Assembly (NCBI RefSeq): GCF_004794515.1
Contig: NZ_SSDF01000076.1
Span: 22,396-86,395, forward strand
Length of the DNA: 64,000 nt
Source: Microbacterium sp. A20
Lineage (GTDB): Bacteria; Actinomycetota; Actinomycetes; Actinomycetales; Microbacteriaceae
Reading direction: 5' to 3'
Position numbers and translations under genes: made by a program. The number at the start of each line of letters is the position of its first letter. Positions within the stretch are counted from its first letter, which is position 1. Shown one piece after another: positions 8,619 to 16,246 of the stretch. The notes beneath the pieces are model-generated. The model did not search any database. It saw only the letters and a list, made by a program, of their open reading frames with translations, and had not been told where the DNA came from.

Positions 8619-9566
8619 ATGACCGAGAACGTGGGCCCCATCGATGCGTCCGTGAACCCCCGCTACTCCGGCATCGCGACCTTCGCGCGGCTGCCGCGGA
8701 TCGAAGACGTGCCGCGCGCCGACATCGCCGTCGTCGGCATCCCCTTCGACTCCGGCGTGAGCTACCGACCGGGGACGCGGTTCGGTCCGTCGCACGTGCG
8801 CGAGTCCTCGCGACTGCTGCGCCCGTACAACCCGGCGCAGGACGTGTCGCCGTTCGCGATCGCGCAGGTGGTGGATGCCGGTGATATCCCGGTCAACCCG
8901 TTCGACCTGACCGAGGCGGTCACCGAGGTCGAGCGCGCGGCGCTGGCCCTCGGCGAGCAGGTGCAGCGCATCGTCACGATCGGCGGCGACCACACGGTGG
9001 CCCTGCCGCTGCTGCGGGCGGTCGCGGCGAAGCACGGTCCGGTCGCGGTGCTGCACTTCGACGCCCACCTCGACACGTGGGACACCTACTTCGGAGCTCC
9101 GATCACGCACGGCACGCCGTTCCGCCGCGCGAGCGAGGAGGGGCTGATCGACCTCACAGCGAGCTGCCACGTCGGCACGCGCGGGCCCCTGTACTCGAAG
9201 CAGGACCTCGAGGACGACGAGCGCCTGGGCTTCTCGATCGTGTCGAGCGAGTACATCGAGGAGCACGGGGTCGAGGCCGGCATCGCCCGCATCCTGCAGC
9301 GCATCGGCGACAAGCCGCTGTACGTGTCGATCGACATCGATGTGCTCGACCCCGCCCACGCGCCCGGCACCGGCACCCCCGAGGCGGGCGGGCTGACGAG
9401 CCGCGAGCTGCTGCGGATCCTGCGGGCACTGTCCTCGCAGAACATCGTCGGCGCGGATGTGGTCGAGGTGTCGCCCGCCTACGACCATGCGCAGATGACC
9501 GGCATCGCCGCGAGCCACGTCGTGTACGAGCTCGTGACGCTGCTGGCCGCCCGCCTCGCCGCCTAG
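8619..9566 (+). CDS. Agmatinase/arginase-family ureohydrolase
   Basis: The 315-residue protein carries the full binuclear Mn2+ site of the ureohydrolase family: GGDHT with His125, DAHLD with Asp148, His150 and Asp152, and SIDIDVLDP with Asp239 and Asp241. These enzymes hydrolyse guanidino groups to urea. Length and the motif spacing resemble agmatinase, guanidinobutyrase and guanidinopropionase more than arginase. The ATG at 8619 has AGGAACGAG just upstream. As the last gene of the cluster it implies that a guanidino compound is the substrate or an intermediate. Exact specificity cannot be told from the motifs. Confidence 0.88.
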   Translation: MTENVGPIDASVNPRYSGIATFARLPRIEDVPRADIAVVGIPFDSGVSYRPGTRFGPSHVRESSRLLRPYNPAQDVSPFAIAQVVDAGDIPVNPFDLTEAVTEVERAALALGEQVQRIVTIGGDHTVALPLLRAVAAKHGPVAVLHFDAHLDTWDTYFGAPITHGTPFRRASEEGLIDLTASCHVGTRGPLYSKQDLEDDERLGFSIVSSEYIEEHGVEAGIARILQRIGDKPLYVSIDIDVLDPAHAPGTGTPEAGGLTSRELLRILRALSSQNIVGADVVEVSPAYDHAQMTGIAASHVVYELVTLLAARLAA

Positions 9567-9587
9567 CCCACGAGACTGACCCGTCTG

Positions 9588-9679
9588 TTCCGGTTGCAGT
9601 TCGTGCCGCCCGACGGCCGATCCTGCGGCACCAACTGCGACCGGAACGGACAGAAGCGGCAGCAACTGCGACCGGAACG
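9588..9679. repeat. Palindromic element, family B copy 2, with a duplicated right arm
   Basis: The left arm (9588-9610), beginning GTTCCGGTTGCAGTTCG, pairs with 9626-9648 at 21 of 23 positions. A second right arm with the same GCAACTGCGACCGGAAC core follows at 9657-9679. It lies between two convergent genes, the ureohydrolase and the RIO kinase, so it could fold in either transcript. No T-run follows. Confidence 0.8.
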
Positions 9680-9697
9680 GGCACGGGCGGCCCGGCC

Positions 9698-10573
9698 TCA
9701 CGTGTACGACGCCGCGAGCAGCTCGGCGAACAGCTCCTCGGCGTCGCAGTCGACGCGGCGGCGGGCGAACCAGTCGCAGATGTTCACGCAGTCGCGGTGC
9801 AGCAGATCGAGCCCCTGCGGGTTCGCGATGATGTCGACGATCTGCGGCAGATCGATCACACGCACCCGCCCCTCGTGCACGAGCAGGTTGTACGCCGACA
9901 GGTCGCCGTGGGCGAAGCCGGCCGCGGCGAAGATCCGCATCAGCTGGACCACCTGGGCGTAGTACTCCTGCAGTTCGTGCCGGTCGCTGCGCACCTGGGC
10001 CAGGCGGGGTGCGGCCGTGCCGTCGGCGTCGCCGAGGAACTCCATCAGCAGCTCGGTGCCGTCGACCTGCACCGGGTACGGCACCGGTGCGCCGAGCTCC
10101 CACATCCGGCACAGCGCCTCGAACTCGGCGAACGACCACTGTGCCGCGGCGACCGCGCGACCGTGCTCCGACTTCTTCGCGAGGGCTCGGGTGTCGCGGG
10201 TGTTCCGGGTGCTGCGGCCCTCGGTGTACACCGACGAGCGATGGAAGCTGCGGTGCTCCGCGCTGCGGTAGCGCTTCGCCGCCAGCAGTGTGCGCTGCGT
10301 CGGGTCGTCCGGCACTGCGCGTTCCAGCAGGAAGACGTCGGCCTCCTTGCCGGTCTTGAGGATGCCGCGCTCGGTGTCGAGCGCGCCGGCCGAGGTCACC
10401 ACCCACGCCGGCCATGGCTCGGGGCCGCGCTCGGATGGGGTGATCGCCGGCCAGGTGGACCAGCGTTGCCCCTCTCCGGGATCGACGTCGGCGAAGGAGA
10501 GTTCGGTTTCGAGGGATTCGAACGATGATGCGTCGAAGGACGCGGCTTCCGAGGAAGCGAAGAGTTCAGACAA
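9698..10573 (-). CDS. RIO1-type atypical serine protein kinase
   Basis: The product is about 291 residues from the TTG at 10573. RIO signatures are clear: the flexible P-loop region ILKTGKEADVFL, the ATP-site Lys in LLAAKRYR (about residue 100), the catalytic loop FAHGDLSAYNLLV (Asp about 224) and the metal loop VIDLPQIVD (Asp about 241). RIO kinases act in ribosome maturation in archaea and eukaryotes, while bacterial targets are poorly known. The TTG is chosen because GGAG lies 7 nt upstream at 10584-10581. An upstream in-frame TTG at 10657 would give 319 residues but has no such signal. The gene follows a 20-codon leader ORF and a hairpin that masks this GGAG. Confidence 0.85.
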   Translation of the reverse strand: MSELFASSEAASFDASSFESLETELSFADVDPGEGQRWSTWPAITPSERGPEPWPAWVVTSAGALDTERGILKTGKEADVFLLERAVPDDPTQRTLLAAKRYRSAEHRSFHRSSVYTEGRSTRNTRDTRALAKKSEHGRAVAAAQWSFAEFEALCRMWELGAPVPYPVQVDGTELLMEFLGDADGTAAPRLAQVRSDRHELQEYYAQVVQLMRIFAAAGFAHGDLSAYNLLVHEGRVRVIDLPQIVDIIANPQGLDLLHRDCVNICDWFARRRVDCDAEELFAELLAASYT

Positions 10574-10576
10574 GGT

Positions 10577-10600
10577 GTGGCTCCGGGAGCAGGAGGCCAC
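10577..10600 (-). promoter_or_regulatory. Hairpin masking the RIO kinase Shine-Dalgarno
   Basis: On the transcript, GTGGCCTCC (10600-10592) can pair with GGAGCCAC (10584-10577) with one bulged base and a 7-nt loop. The 3' arm contains the GGAG used by the TTG start at 10573. The stop codon of the leader ORF ends at 10608, so a ribosome terminating there would cover the 5' arm and could expose the GGAG. The pairing is seen directly. The regulatory role is inference. Confidence 0.5.
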
Positions 10601-10607
10601 GCCGGGA

Positions 10608-10670
10608 TCAGGAGCGGGTGGCCTCGAGGGGAAGGTGGTCGGCGGTGAGCGCGACAACGACGATGTTCAT
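10608..10670 (-). CDS. 20-residue leader peptide upstream of the RIO kinase
   Basis: The ORF reads MNIVVVALTADHLPLEATRS. It has a stronger Shine-Dalgarno than most genes here: GGAAGGAGCCGAGGAC directly precedes the ATG at 10670, with AAGGAG about 8 nt away. Its stop lies 34 nt before the proposed RIO kinase start, and the intervening RNA can fold over the kinase ribosome-binding site. No run of a single regulatory amino acid is present, so classical starvation attenuation is not obvious. It may instead couple kinase translation to leader translation. Confidence 0.5.
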   Translation of the reverse strand: MNIVVVALTADHLPLEATRS

Positions 10671-10860
10671 GTCCTCGGCTCCTTCCGCTCGGGCTTCCCG
10701 GGCTCGTCCCGGTGCGTCGTCGAGCATAGGGCGTCGGCGGTGCGCTTGTCCAGACATCCTGGCTGAACCGACGGGGAGATGAATCGCGACCCGGACGATC
10801 GGTCGGTTGCGGCGGACGACCGGTCGGGCGGCGGCATCCGGATGCTGCGAACGTGGAACC

Positions 10861-12057
10861 ATGACCACCACAGCGCCCGTCCCCACCGTGCCGGCCACGG
10901 CCGTCACCCGCATCCGCTACGGCGGACTCATCGTGCTGATGCTGATGGGCTTCCTGCTGGTCACGGCCGAGTTCCTCCCCAACGGCGTGCTGACCGAGAT
11001 GGCCGACGGCCTCGGGGTCACCCCCGGTCAGGCCGGGCAGACGGTGACGGTCACGGCACTCGTCGGCCTCGTCGTCGCGCCGACGGTCGGACTCATCTTC
11101 CCGCGCCTCGACCGGCGGTCGCTGCTGGTGTGGATGGCGCTCGCCGCGGCGGTGTCGAACCTCATCGTGGCGATCTCGCCGAACCTGATCATCGTGCTGC
11201 TGGCGCGCTTCCTGCTGGGTGCCGCGATCAGCGCCTTCTGGGCGATGTCGATCACGGTCGCCGCCCGGCTCGCGGGTCCGGAGAACCTGGGTCGCGGCGT
11301 GATGTTCACCTCGGCCGGAGTCTCGCTGGCCACGGTGGCGGGCGTGCCGCTGGGTGTGATGCTGAGCGAACTGGTCGACTGGCGGATGGTCTTCGCCCTC
11401 GCAGGCGGGTTCATGGTCGTGCTCGCGGTGGTGCTGCGGTTCGCACTGCCGTCGGTGCCGGCCGAACGCGCGTCGAGCCTGCGGCTCCTCGTCGACACCC
11501 TGCGCCGGCCGGGAATCGGGCTCGGGATGATCGGGCACGTGCTCGTCGTGCTCGGGCACTTCCTCGCCTACACCTACGTGCGTCTGGCGCTCGAGCGCAT
11601 CCCCGAGGTCGATGCCTCGACGATCGTGGTGCTGCTCGCGCTGTTCGGCGTCGGCGGCCTCCTCGGCAACATCACGATCGGACTCGTCATCGACCGCACG
11701 TTCGCCTTCTTCGCGGTGTTCGCCCCGCTGGTGATCGCCGTGTCCGTGATCTCGATGATCCTGTTCTCCGGCTCGATCCTGGGCGTGGGCATCGTGGTCG
11801 TGGTGTGGGGCTTCTTCTTCTCGTCCTGGCTGATCGTCGCGAACACCTGGGTCGGACACCGGATGCCGGATCGGCTCGAGGCCGGCGGGAGCCTCGTGGT
11901 CGTGGGGTTCCAGGGGGCGATCACCCTGGCCGCGGGCGTGGGCGGACTGCTCGTCGACACCCTGAACGTCGAGCTGGTCTACGTGCTGGGTGCGTCTGCG
12001 CTGCTCGCGGGTGCCGTGCTCTTCGGGGTGTCGAACCGGGTCAGCAGTCGGGCCTGA
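10861..12057 (+). CDS. MFS transporter, drug/sugar efflux (DHA1, AraJ-like)
   Basis: The 398-residue protein has about 12 hydrophobic segments. The first helix, MLMGFLLVTAEFLPNG (about residues 24-39), resembles the start of AraJ/YdhP-type DHA1 transporters, which have a conserved V-T-x-E-F-x-P-x-G pattern. Members export arabinosides, purine nucleosides or drugs by proton antiport, and the substrate here is unknown. The ATG at 10861 gives MTTTAPVPTVPATAV. The nearest Shine-Dalgarno is poor (GTGGAACC). The AraC regulator downstream is convergent, so regulation by it is uncertain. Confidence 0.85.
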   Translation: MTTTAPVPTVPATAVTRIRYGGLIVLMLMGFLLVTAEFLPNGVLTEMADGLGVTPGQAGQTVTVTALVGLVVAPTVGLIFPRLDRRSLLVWMALAAAVSNLIVAISPNLIIVLLARFLLGAAISAFWAMSITVAARLAGPENLGRGVMFTSAGVSLATVAGVPLGVMLSELVDWRMVFALAGGFMVVLAVVLRFALPSVPAERASSLRLLVDTLRRPGIGLGMIGHVLVVLGHFLAYTYVRLALERIPEVDASTIVVLLALFGVGGLLGNITIGLVIDRTFAFFAVFAPLVIAVSVISMILFSGSILGVGIVVVVWGFFFSSWLIVANTWVGHRMPDRLEAGGSLVVVGFQGAITLAAGVGGLLVDTLNVELVYVLGASALLAGAVLFGVSNRVSSRA

Positions 12058-12119
12058 TCCGGGTGCGCGCCGATCCGCTGCCGGCGGCCCGCCGCGCCAC
12101 TCTCGCTTCCTCGTGCGTG

Positions 12120-12199
12120 CACAACTTCGGAGATCGAGGGCGACGCGCCGGGGCGGGGGCCGCGACGGCGGCGTGTCTCGCCGTATCTCCGAAGTTGTG
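12120..12199. repeat. Palindromic element, family A copy 2
   Basis: Outer arms CACAACTTCGGAGAT (12120-12134) and ATCTCCGAAGTTGTG (12185-12199) are perfectly complementary over 15 bp. Inner arms GACGCGCCG (12142-12150) and CGGCGTGTC (12169-12177) pair at 8 of 9 positions, as in copy 1 at 1048-1127. Total length (80 bp) equals that of copy 1. It lies between convergent MFS and AraC genes, where a bidirectional terminator would be useful, but there is no T-tract. Confidence 0.85.
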
Positions 12200-12265
12200 A
12201 CGTGACGTGACGTGACGGGACGGTACGGGCCGGGGCGGACGGGACGGGGCGGACGGGCGCGACGG
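12199..12265. repeat. Simple repeat tract after palindrome A2
   Basis: Three ACGTG units are followed by degenerate ACGGG/GGGGCGG units up to the AraC stop codon. It mirrors the G-rich tract beside palindrome A1 but has a different unit. No gene or known site is seen in it. Confidence 0.5.
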
Positions 12266-12267
12266 CG

Positions 12268-13185
12268 TCAGGCGGAGACGGGGATCCGGTTGGCCATCCG
12301 CCACGACGAGGGGGTCAGGCCGGTGCGGCGGCGGAACGCGCGGCTGAACCCCTCATCCGAGGCGTAGCCGAGCTCTCGGGAGATCTCCGACACGCTTCGC
12401 CCGGCGTCGAGCATCCGCTTCGCCGCATCCACCCGCACCTCGGTGACGTAGTCCGCGGGGGAGCGGCCGACCGCGTTGCGGAACCGCTCGGCGAAGGTCG
12501 ACCGCGACATGGCTCCGATGCCCGCGAGGCGCTCGACCGTCCAGTCGCGGCCGGGCTCCTCGTGGATGGCGTCGACGACGCGGTCGAGGAACGGGTCGTT
12601 CGACAGAGACGGCCAGCCCGCCGGTGCGCAGCCGTTCGCCGCCCAGGCGCGGATGACCGACAGCAGCACGGTCGTCGCCATCATGCGGCAGATGACCGGG
12701 TCGCCCTGACGCGCCGGCTCCACCGTGTGGTCGACGACGCCCATGTTCAGGGCGAGGGCGGCGGCGGCCGGCTCGATGGCGTCGAAGCCGGTGACCGTCA
12801 GGAACGGCGGGAGCAGCGCGGGCAGCGGTGACGCCGCATCGGCGAGCACGATCTCGGCGATCATGAGGCTCGTGTCGCCCTGGGCTTCCAGCGCGAACGG
12901 CGTGCGGCCGAGCGTGAGGAACGCGTCGCCCGCGACGAGGAGATCGCGGCGGCTGGCCGGGTCGACCGTGAGGCGATGCGACTCCGGGTCGACGTCGAGG
13001 CGGCAGCCGTCGCCGAGCGGAGGATGCCCGTGCACACCGCCGTCGACGATGTACACGAGGGTGATGGCGCCGGTCGGGATCGGCAGCAGCGCACCGGGGG
13101 CGAGAGTCGTCCGGCGGCCGATGCCGACGCGGAGGTCGACGGCGCCGAGCACCTGCGAGATCGCGTCCGCGTCCACTGTCACCAT
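12268..13185 (-). CDS. AraC family transcriptional regulator with cupin sensor
   Basis: The 305-residue protein has a cupin-like N-terminal sensor (about residues 15-190) and a C-terminal double helix-turn-helix (about 200-300). The second HTH, ISRELGYASDEGFSRAFRRRTGLTPSSWR, matches the AraC consensus. The PADYVTEVRVDAAKRMLDAG stretch links the two HTHs. The ATG at 13185 gives MVTVDADAISQ. Its upstream region faces the DUF3817 gene and holds a small palindrome (13269-13284), a possible operator. AraC proteins with cupin sensors commonly control neighbouring transporters or oxidoreductases. The effector is unknown. Confidence 0.88.
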   Translation of the reverse strand: MVTVDADAISQVLGAVDLRVGIGRRTTLAPGALLPIPTGAITLVYIVDGGVHGHPPLGDGCRLDVDPESHRLTVDPASRRDLLVAGDAFLTLGRTPFALEAQGDTSLMIAEIVLADAASPLPALLPPFLTVTGFDAIEPAAAALALNMGVVDHTVEPARQGDPVICRMMATTVLLSVIRAWAANGCAPAGWPSLSNDPFLDRVVDAIHEEPGRDWTVERLAGIGAMSRSTFAERFRNAVGRSPADYVTEVRVDAAKRMLDAGRSVSEISRELGYASDEGFSRAFRRRTGLTPSSWRMANRIPVSA

Positions 13186-13268
13186 GCCTTCGGCAACGCC
13201 TCCGCACAGCGTGATATTCCGCAGTCGAGCTCTTTCGAAACGCGAAGCGCCCCGTCGTCACGTAGGTC

Positions 13269-13284
13269 TCAACCATTCGGTTGA
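13269..13284. promoter_or_regulatory. Palindromic site between divergent araC and DUF3817 genes
   Basis: TCAACC-ATTC-GGTTGA has perfect 6-bp arms with a 4-bp spacer. It lies 84 bp from the AraC start and 55 bp from the DUF3817 start. It could be an operator for either gene. AraC proteins usually bind direct repeats, so another regulator is possible. Confidence 0.35.
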
Positions 13285-13338
13285 TTCGACGGCGACGACC
13301 GCCGGATACGGTGGGAGGACCCCCACCCGAGGAGACCC

Positions 13339-13800
13339 GTGTTCCGCACCCCCGACCGCCTGTTCCGAGTTCTCGCGATCGCGGAGGCGATCACCTGGAC
13401 GATCCTGATCGCCGCGATCATCGCCCGCGCCGTCGGTGCGCCCGGGGTCGTGGTGACGGTGGGCGGTGGCATCCACGGATTCGTGTTCCTCGCCTACGGG
13501 GCGACGGCGATCCTGGTCGCGCTGAACCAGCGGTGGAACCCTGGCGTCGGCGTGCTCGCGGTGGTCAGCGCCGTGGTGCCGTACGCCACGATCCCGATGG
13601 AGATCTGGCTGCATCGCACCGGGCGTCTCGATGGTGCCTGGCGGCTGGAGGCCACGGACGACCCGCGGGATCGCCGCTGGTACGACCGGCTGATGCGGTG
13701 GTTCCTGCGCCGGCCCTGGGTTCTCGCGGTGCTGCTGGCCGTCGGCATCGTGGCGCTGTACGTCATCCTGCTGCTGGTCGGTCCTCCCGGCGGCAAGTGA
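13339..13800 (+). CDS. DUF3817 integral membrane protein
   Basis: 153 residues with three to four membrane segments. The pattern FRVLAIAEAITWTILIAA, then GGIHGFVFLAYGATAILVALNQRW, matches DUF3817 (YdzA-like) proteins common in Gram-positive bacteria. Their function is not known. The GTG at 13339 follows GAGGAGACCC. A hydrophilic segment of about 30 residues (LHRTGRLDGAW...DRRWYDRLMRW) precedes the final helix. It appears to be a single-gene unit. Confidence 0.8.
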   Translation: MFRTPDRLFRVLAIAEAITWTILIAAIIARAVGAPGVVVTVGGGIHGFVFLAYGATAILVALNQRWNPGVGVLAVVSAVVPYATIPMEIWLHRTGRLDGAWRLEATDDPRDRRWYDRLMRWFLRRPWVLAVLLAVGIVALYVILLLVGPPGGK

Positions 13801-13827
13801 ATCGCCTCCGAGGGGAGGGCGTGATGC

Positions 13828-14490
13828 TCAGCGAGCGACGACGATCGCGTTCGCCTCGTTGACGGCATCCATGATCTTCTCCGCGTCGTTGGCGGTGCAG
13901 TCCACGATCGTGTAGAGGCCGACTCCGGTCTGCGTGAACGCGCGCGCAGCCATGAGCCAGGAGCGGGAGCCCTCCACGGCGCTGACCTGACGCATCTCGA
14001 CGCCGCCGGTGCCGCCCGTCATGTAGCTGAACTCGCCGGTGGTCGCGACGGGGGTGATGTCGGCCGTCGGGGTCTCCAGCAGCACGCCGAGGATGGCATC
14101 CGACGATGCGCTGTCGTCGCTTTCGACCACCGGGACATCGGTCATGTGTCCCTGCCAGAACCGCACCGTGCAGGTGCCGTCGGCCGTGCCGTACGTCCAG
14201 CCGCCGTTGCCGTCGTCGGGCGAGATCGTCTCCCACCGCTCGTCGGCGAGGAATCCGTCGCCCCACTCGATGTACGCGTCGTTCGAGAGTTCGAGGCCTT
14301 CGTCGAAGCTCAGCGTCGTTCCTCCGACCGGCGCTTCCGTCTCGCCGGTCTCCGTGCCGGGCGACGGCGCCTCGGAGGGTGACGCGACCGGGATCTGCGA
14401 GTACAGGCATCCGCTCAGCGGCAGGATCGCGAGCGTCACGATGGCGGCTGCGGTGCCGATGCGGCGGGTGGCGGAGGCGGTCCACGTCAT
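13828..14490 (-). CDS. Putative lipoprotein of unknown function
   Basis: 220 residues. The N-terminus has basic residues, a hydrophobic stretch and the lipobox LSGC with Cys28, so it is likely a lipid-anchored exported protein. A Ser/Pro/Glu/Thr-rich linker (about 35-60) follows, then a globular domain with LSFDEGLELSNDAYIEWGDGFL and a predicted beta-rich part. No enzymatic motif is recognised. The ATG at 14490 lies 19 bp after the MerR stop, so the two genes probably share a transcript and the regulator may control its own lipoprotein. Confidence 0.75.
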   Translation of the reverse strand: MTWTASATRRIGTAAAIVTLAILPLSGCLYSQIPVASPSEAPSPGTETGETEAPVGGTTLSFDEGLELSNDAYIEWGDGFLADERWETISPDDGNGGWTYGTADGTCTVRFWQGHMTDVPVVESDDSASSDAILGVLLETPTADITPVATTGEFSYMTGGTGGVEMRQVSAVEGSRSWLMAARAFTQTGVGLYTIVDCTANDAEKIMDAVNEANAIVVAR

Positions 14491-14509
14491 GCCGGTCAGC
14501 CTAGCGACC

Positions 14510-15310
14510 TCAGCCGCGTCTGACCGGCTGCTGCAGCTCGGTGACCCAGTCCGACTGGTCATCCGACACGGCGCGCACGTAGAGCTCTCGGCACGCCCCG
14601 TCGTGCACCAGACCGCGGGCGAAGATCTCGGAGTGGATGCCGTGCCAGCTCTCGGCGATGCGGTCCATCGAACCCAGGTGGATGCCGCACACGGCCTCGT
14701 CTGCGGCGGGGAGCTCGACGATCTCGAATCCGTCGTGCGCGGGTCCGGAGTAGGTGTACCCAGCGATGACCTGCACGCCGTCGTCGAGCGTCTCGTACTG
14801 GGCGATCGGGGTGGAGAGCGAGTGCTCGTCGCCGATGATCGCGGCGACCGCGTCGAACGACGGGCCGACCACGCCGGCGACCGAGGGCTGGTCGGGGACG
14901 ACCGTGCGGATCGCGGCGAGGCGGACGGCGGGGAGGGGCTTGTCGACGATCTCGATCCGGGACATATGGTTCTCTTTCTCGATGAGGTGGAGGCGCCGTT
15001 CGACGTCGACGAGTCTCCCCGCGGCGACCCGGTGCTCCAGCTCGACCTCTGCGCGGCGGATCCGCAGCAGGGAGGCGATGCGATCGGCGTCGACTCCCCG
15101 GTCGAGGATCGACGAGATGTCATCGAGTCCGAAGCCCAGCTGGCGCAGGGCGACGATCCGATGCAGCCGATCCAGTTGTGAGGGGTCGTAGGAGCGGTAG
15201 CCGCTGAACTCGTCCACGTGGGCGGGCACGAGCAGGCCAGCCGTGTCCCAGTGCCGCAGCATGCGGTGGGTCACCTGGCCGATCTGCGCGAACGCTCCGA
15301 TGGACAACAT
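14510..15310 (-). CDS. MerR family regulator with GyrI-like effector-binding domain
   Basis: The 266-residue protein starts with a MerR helix-turn-helix (MLSIGAFAQIGQVTHRMLRHWDTAGLLVP), where H-M-L-R-H-W-D replaces the usual R-x-Y-E. A dimerising coiled coil spans about residues 75-110, followed by a GyrI/BmrR-like effector domain (about 115-266). Regulators of this build respond to hydrophobic cations or drugs. An APH-like gene lies upstream in the opposite direction with a 97-bp gap, and a lipoprotein gene follows. Confidence 0.87.
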   Translation of the reverse strand: MLSIGAFAQIGQVTHRMLRHWDTAGLLVPAHVDEFSGYRSYDPSQLDRLHRIVALRQLGFGLDDISSILDRGVDADRIASLLRIRRAEVELEHRVAAGRLVDVERRLHLIEKENHMSRIEIVDKPLPAVRLAAIRTVVPDQPSVAGVVGPSFDAVAAIIGDEHSLSTPIAQYETLDDGVQVIAGYTYSGPAHDGFEIVELPAADEAVCGIHLGSMDRIAESWHGIHSEIFARGLVHDGACRELYVRAVSDDQSDWVTELQQPVRRG

Positions 15311-15407
15311 GTCTCTGTTCTCCCGTCTGCCACAGTGTCAGGGTCAAGTATCGCGTTCGGGAAGGTGTGGTCGGATGCTCGTCGAGGCGCTGCGCTAACG
15401 TCGACGC

Positions 15408-16157
15408 GTGGACGAAGAGGTGCTGACAGGGGGGAACGCGAGCGGGACGGTGGTGCGCATCGGCGACACCGTGCGCAAAGCGTGGTCGGATGCGACCCCG
15501 AGCGTCAGCCACTTCGTCACGGCGCTGCGGGCGGCGGGAGTCGATGCTCCGGAACCGCGCGGCCGAGACGAGCATGGGCGGCAGGTCGTCGAATTCGTCC
15601 CCGGCAGGATCGCGATCGCGGGCGCTCCGCTGTCCGCGGTCGACCTGCGCCGCGTCGGCTCGATGATCCGGCGGATCCATGACGCGAGCGCTCAGTATGT
15701 GCCTCCGCAGAACGCCGTGTGGCAGACCGCGATCCCCGCTCCGGCTGCCGAGATCGTGTGCCACAACGATCTCGGCCCCTGGAACCTCGTCATCGGGGAC
15801 CGATGGGTCTTCATCGACTGGGATGCGTCCGCCCCGAGCACCCGGCTCTGGGATCTCGCTTATGCAGCGCAGGCGTTCACCCTGTCCGACGTCGAGCGCG
15901 AAGCGGAGAGCGCGGCCGGCGATCTCGCGGCGATCGTCGACGGTTACGGCGCAAGCCCCGCCCTGCGGCGTGACCTGCCGCAGGCGATGGAGGAGCGGAC
16001 GGCGGCGATGCTCGCGCTCCTCGAGGGTGCCCGTTCGACGGGGGAGGAGCCGTGGGCGTCGATGCACGCGAGCGGTCACGGCGACCACTGGGCGAGGGCT
16101 CTGCGGTACGTCCGGGAACATCGGCGGGTCTGGCTCCGGGCGATCGAACAGGGCTGA
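15408..16157 (+). CDS. Aminoglycoside phosphotransferase (APH)-family kinase
   Basis: 249 residues. The kinase core is recognisable: catalytic loop CHNDLGPWNLV (His119, Asp121, Asn126) and metal loop FIDWD (Asp137), as in APH and choline/homoserine kinases. It is shorter than typical APH enzymes and the first ATP-binding segment (GGNASGTVVRIGDTVRK) is compact. Actinobacteria carry many such genes and most have no proven antibiotic substrate, so resistance should not be assumed. The GTG at 15408 is the start. Its divergent neighbour is a MerR regulator. Confidence 0.8.
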   Translation: MDEEVLTGGNASGTVVRIGDTVRKAWSDATPSVSHFVTALRAAGVDAPEPRGRDEHGRQVVEFVPGRIAIAGAPLSAVDLRRVGSMIRRIHDASAQYVPPQNAVWQTAIPAPAAEIVCHNDLGPWNLVIGDRWVFIDWDASAPSTRLWDLAYAAQAFTLSDVEREAESAAGDLAAIVDGYGASPALRRDLPQAMEERTAAMLALLEGARSTGEEPWASMHASGHGDHWARALRYVREHRRVWLRAIEQG

Positions 16158-16246
16158 GCGCCTCTTTGCCGACCGCATATCGGTATTTCGTTTTCTCGCT
16201 CTGATCTGGGCCTTTGAATGTCGGTGGCCCCTGGTTGACTCGGGAT

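Noticed and set aside
12353..13276. Alternative minus-strand frame overlapping the AraC gene
   Set aside because: It is out of frame with the AraC HTH motifs and Arg-rich. The AraC frame explains the region.
15408..16157. Antibiotic resistance gene (aminoglycoside phosphotransferase)
   Set aside because: Only the general kinase motifs are present. The protein is short and such genes are common in actinobacteria without resistance.
16164..16200. Possible terminator ACCG-N5-CGGT followed by a T-rich stretch after the phosphotransferase gene
   Set aside because: The stem is only 4 bp. The T-rich run is suggestive, but not enough to annotate.
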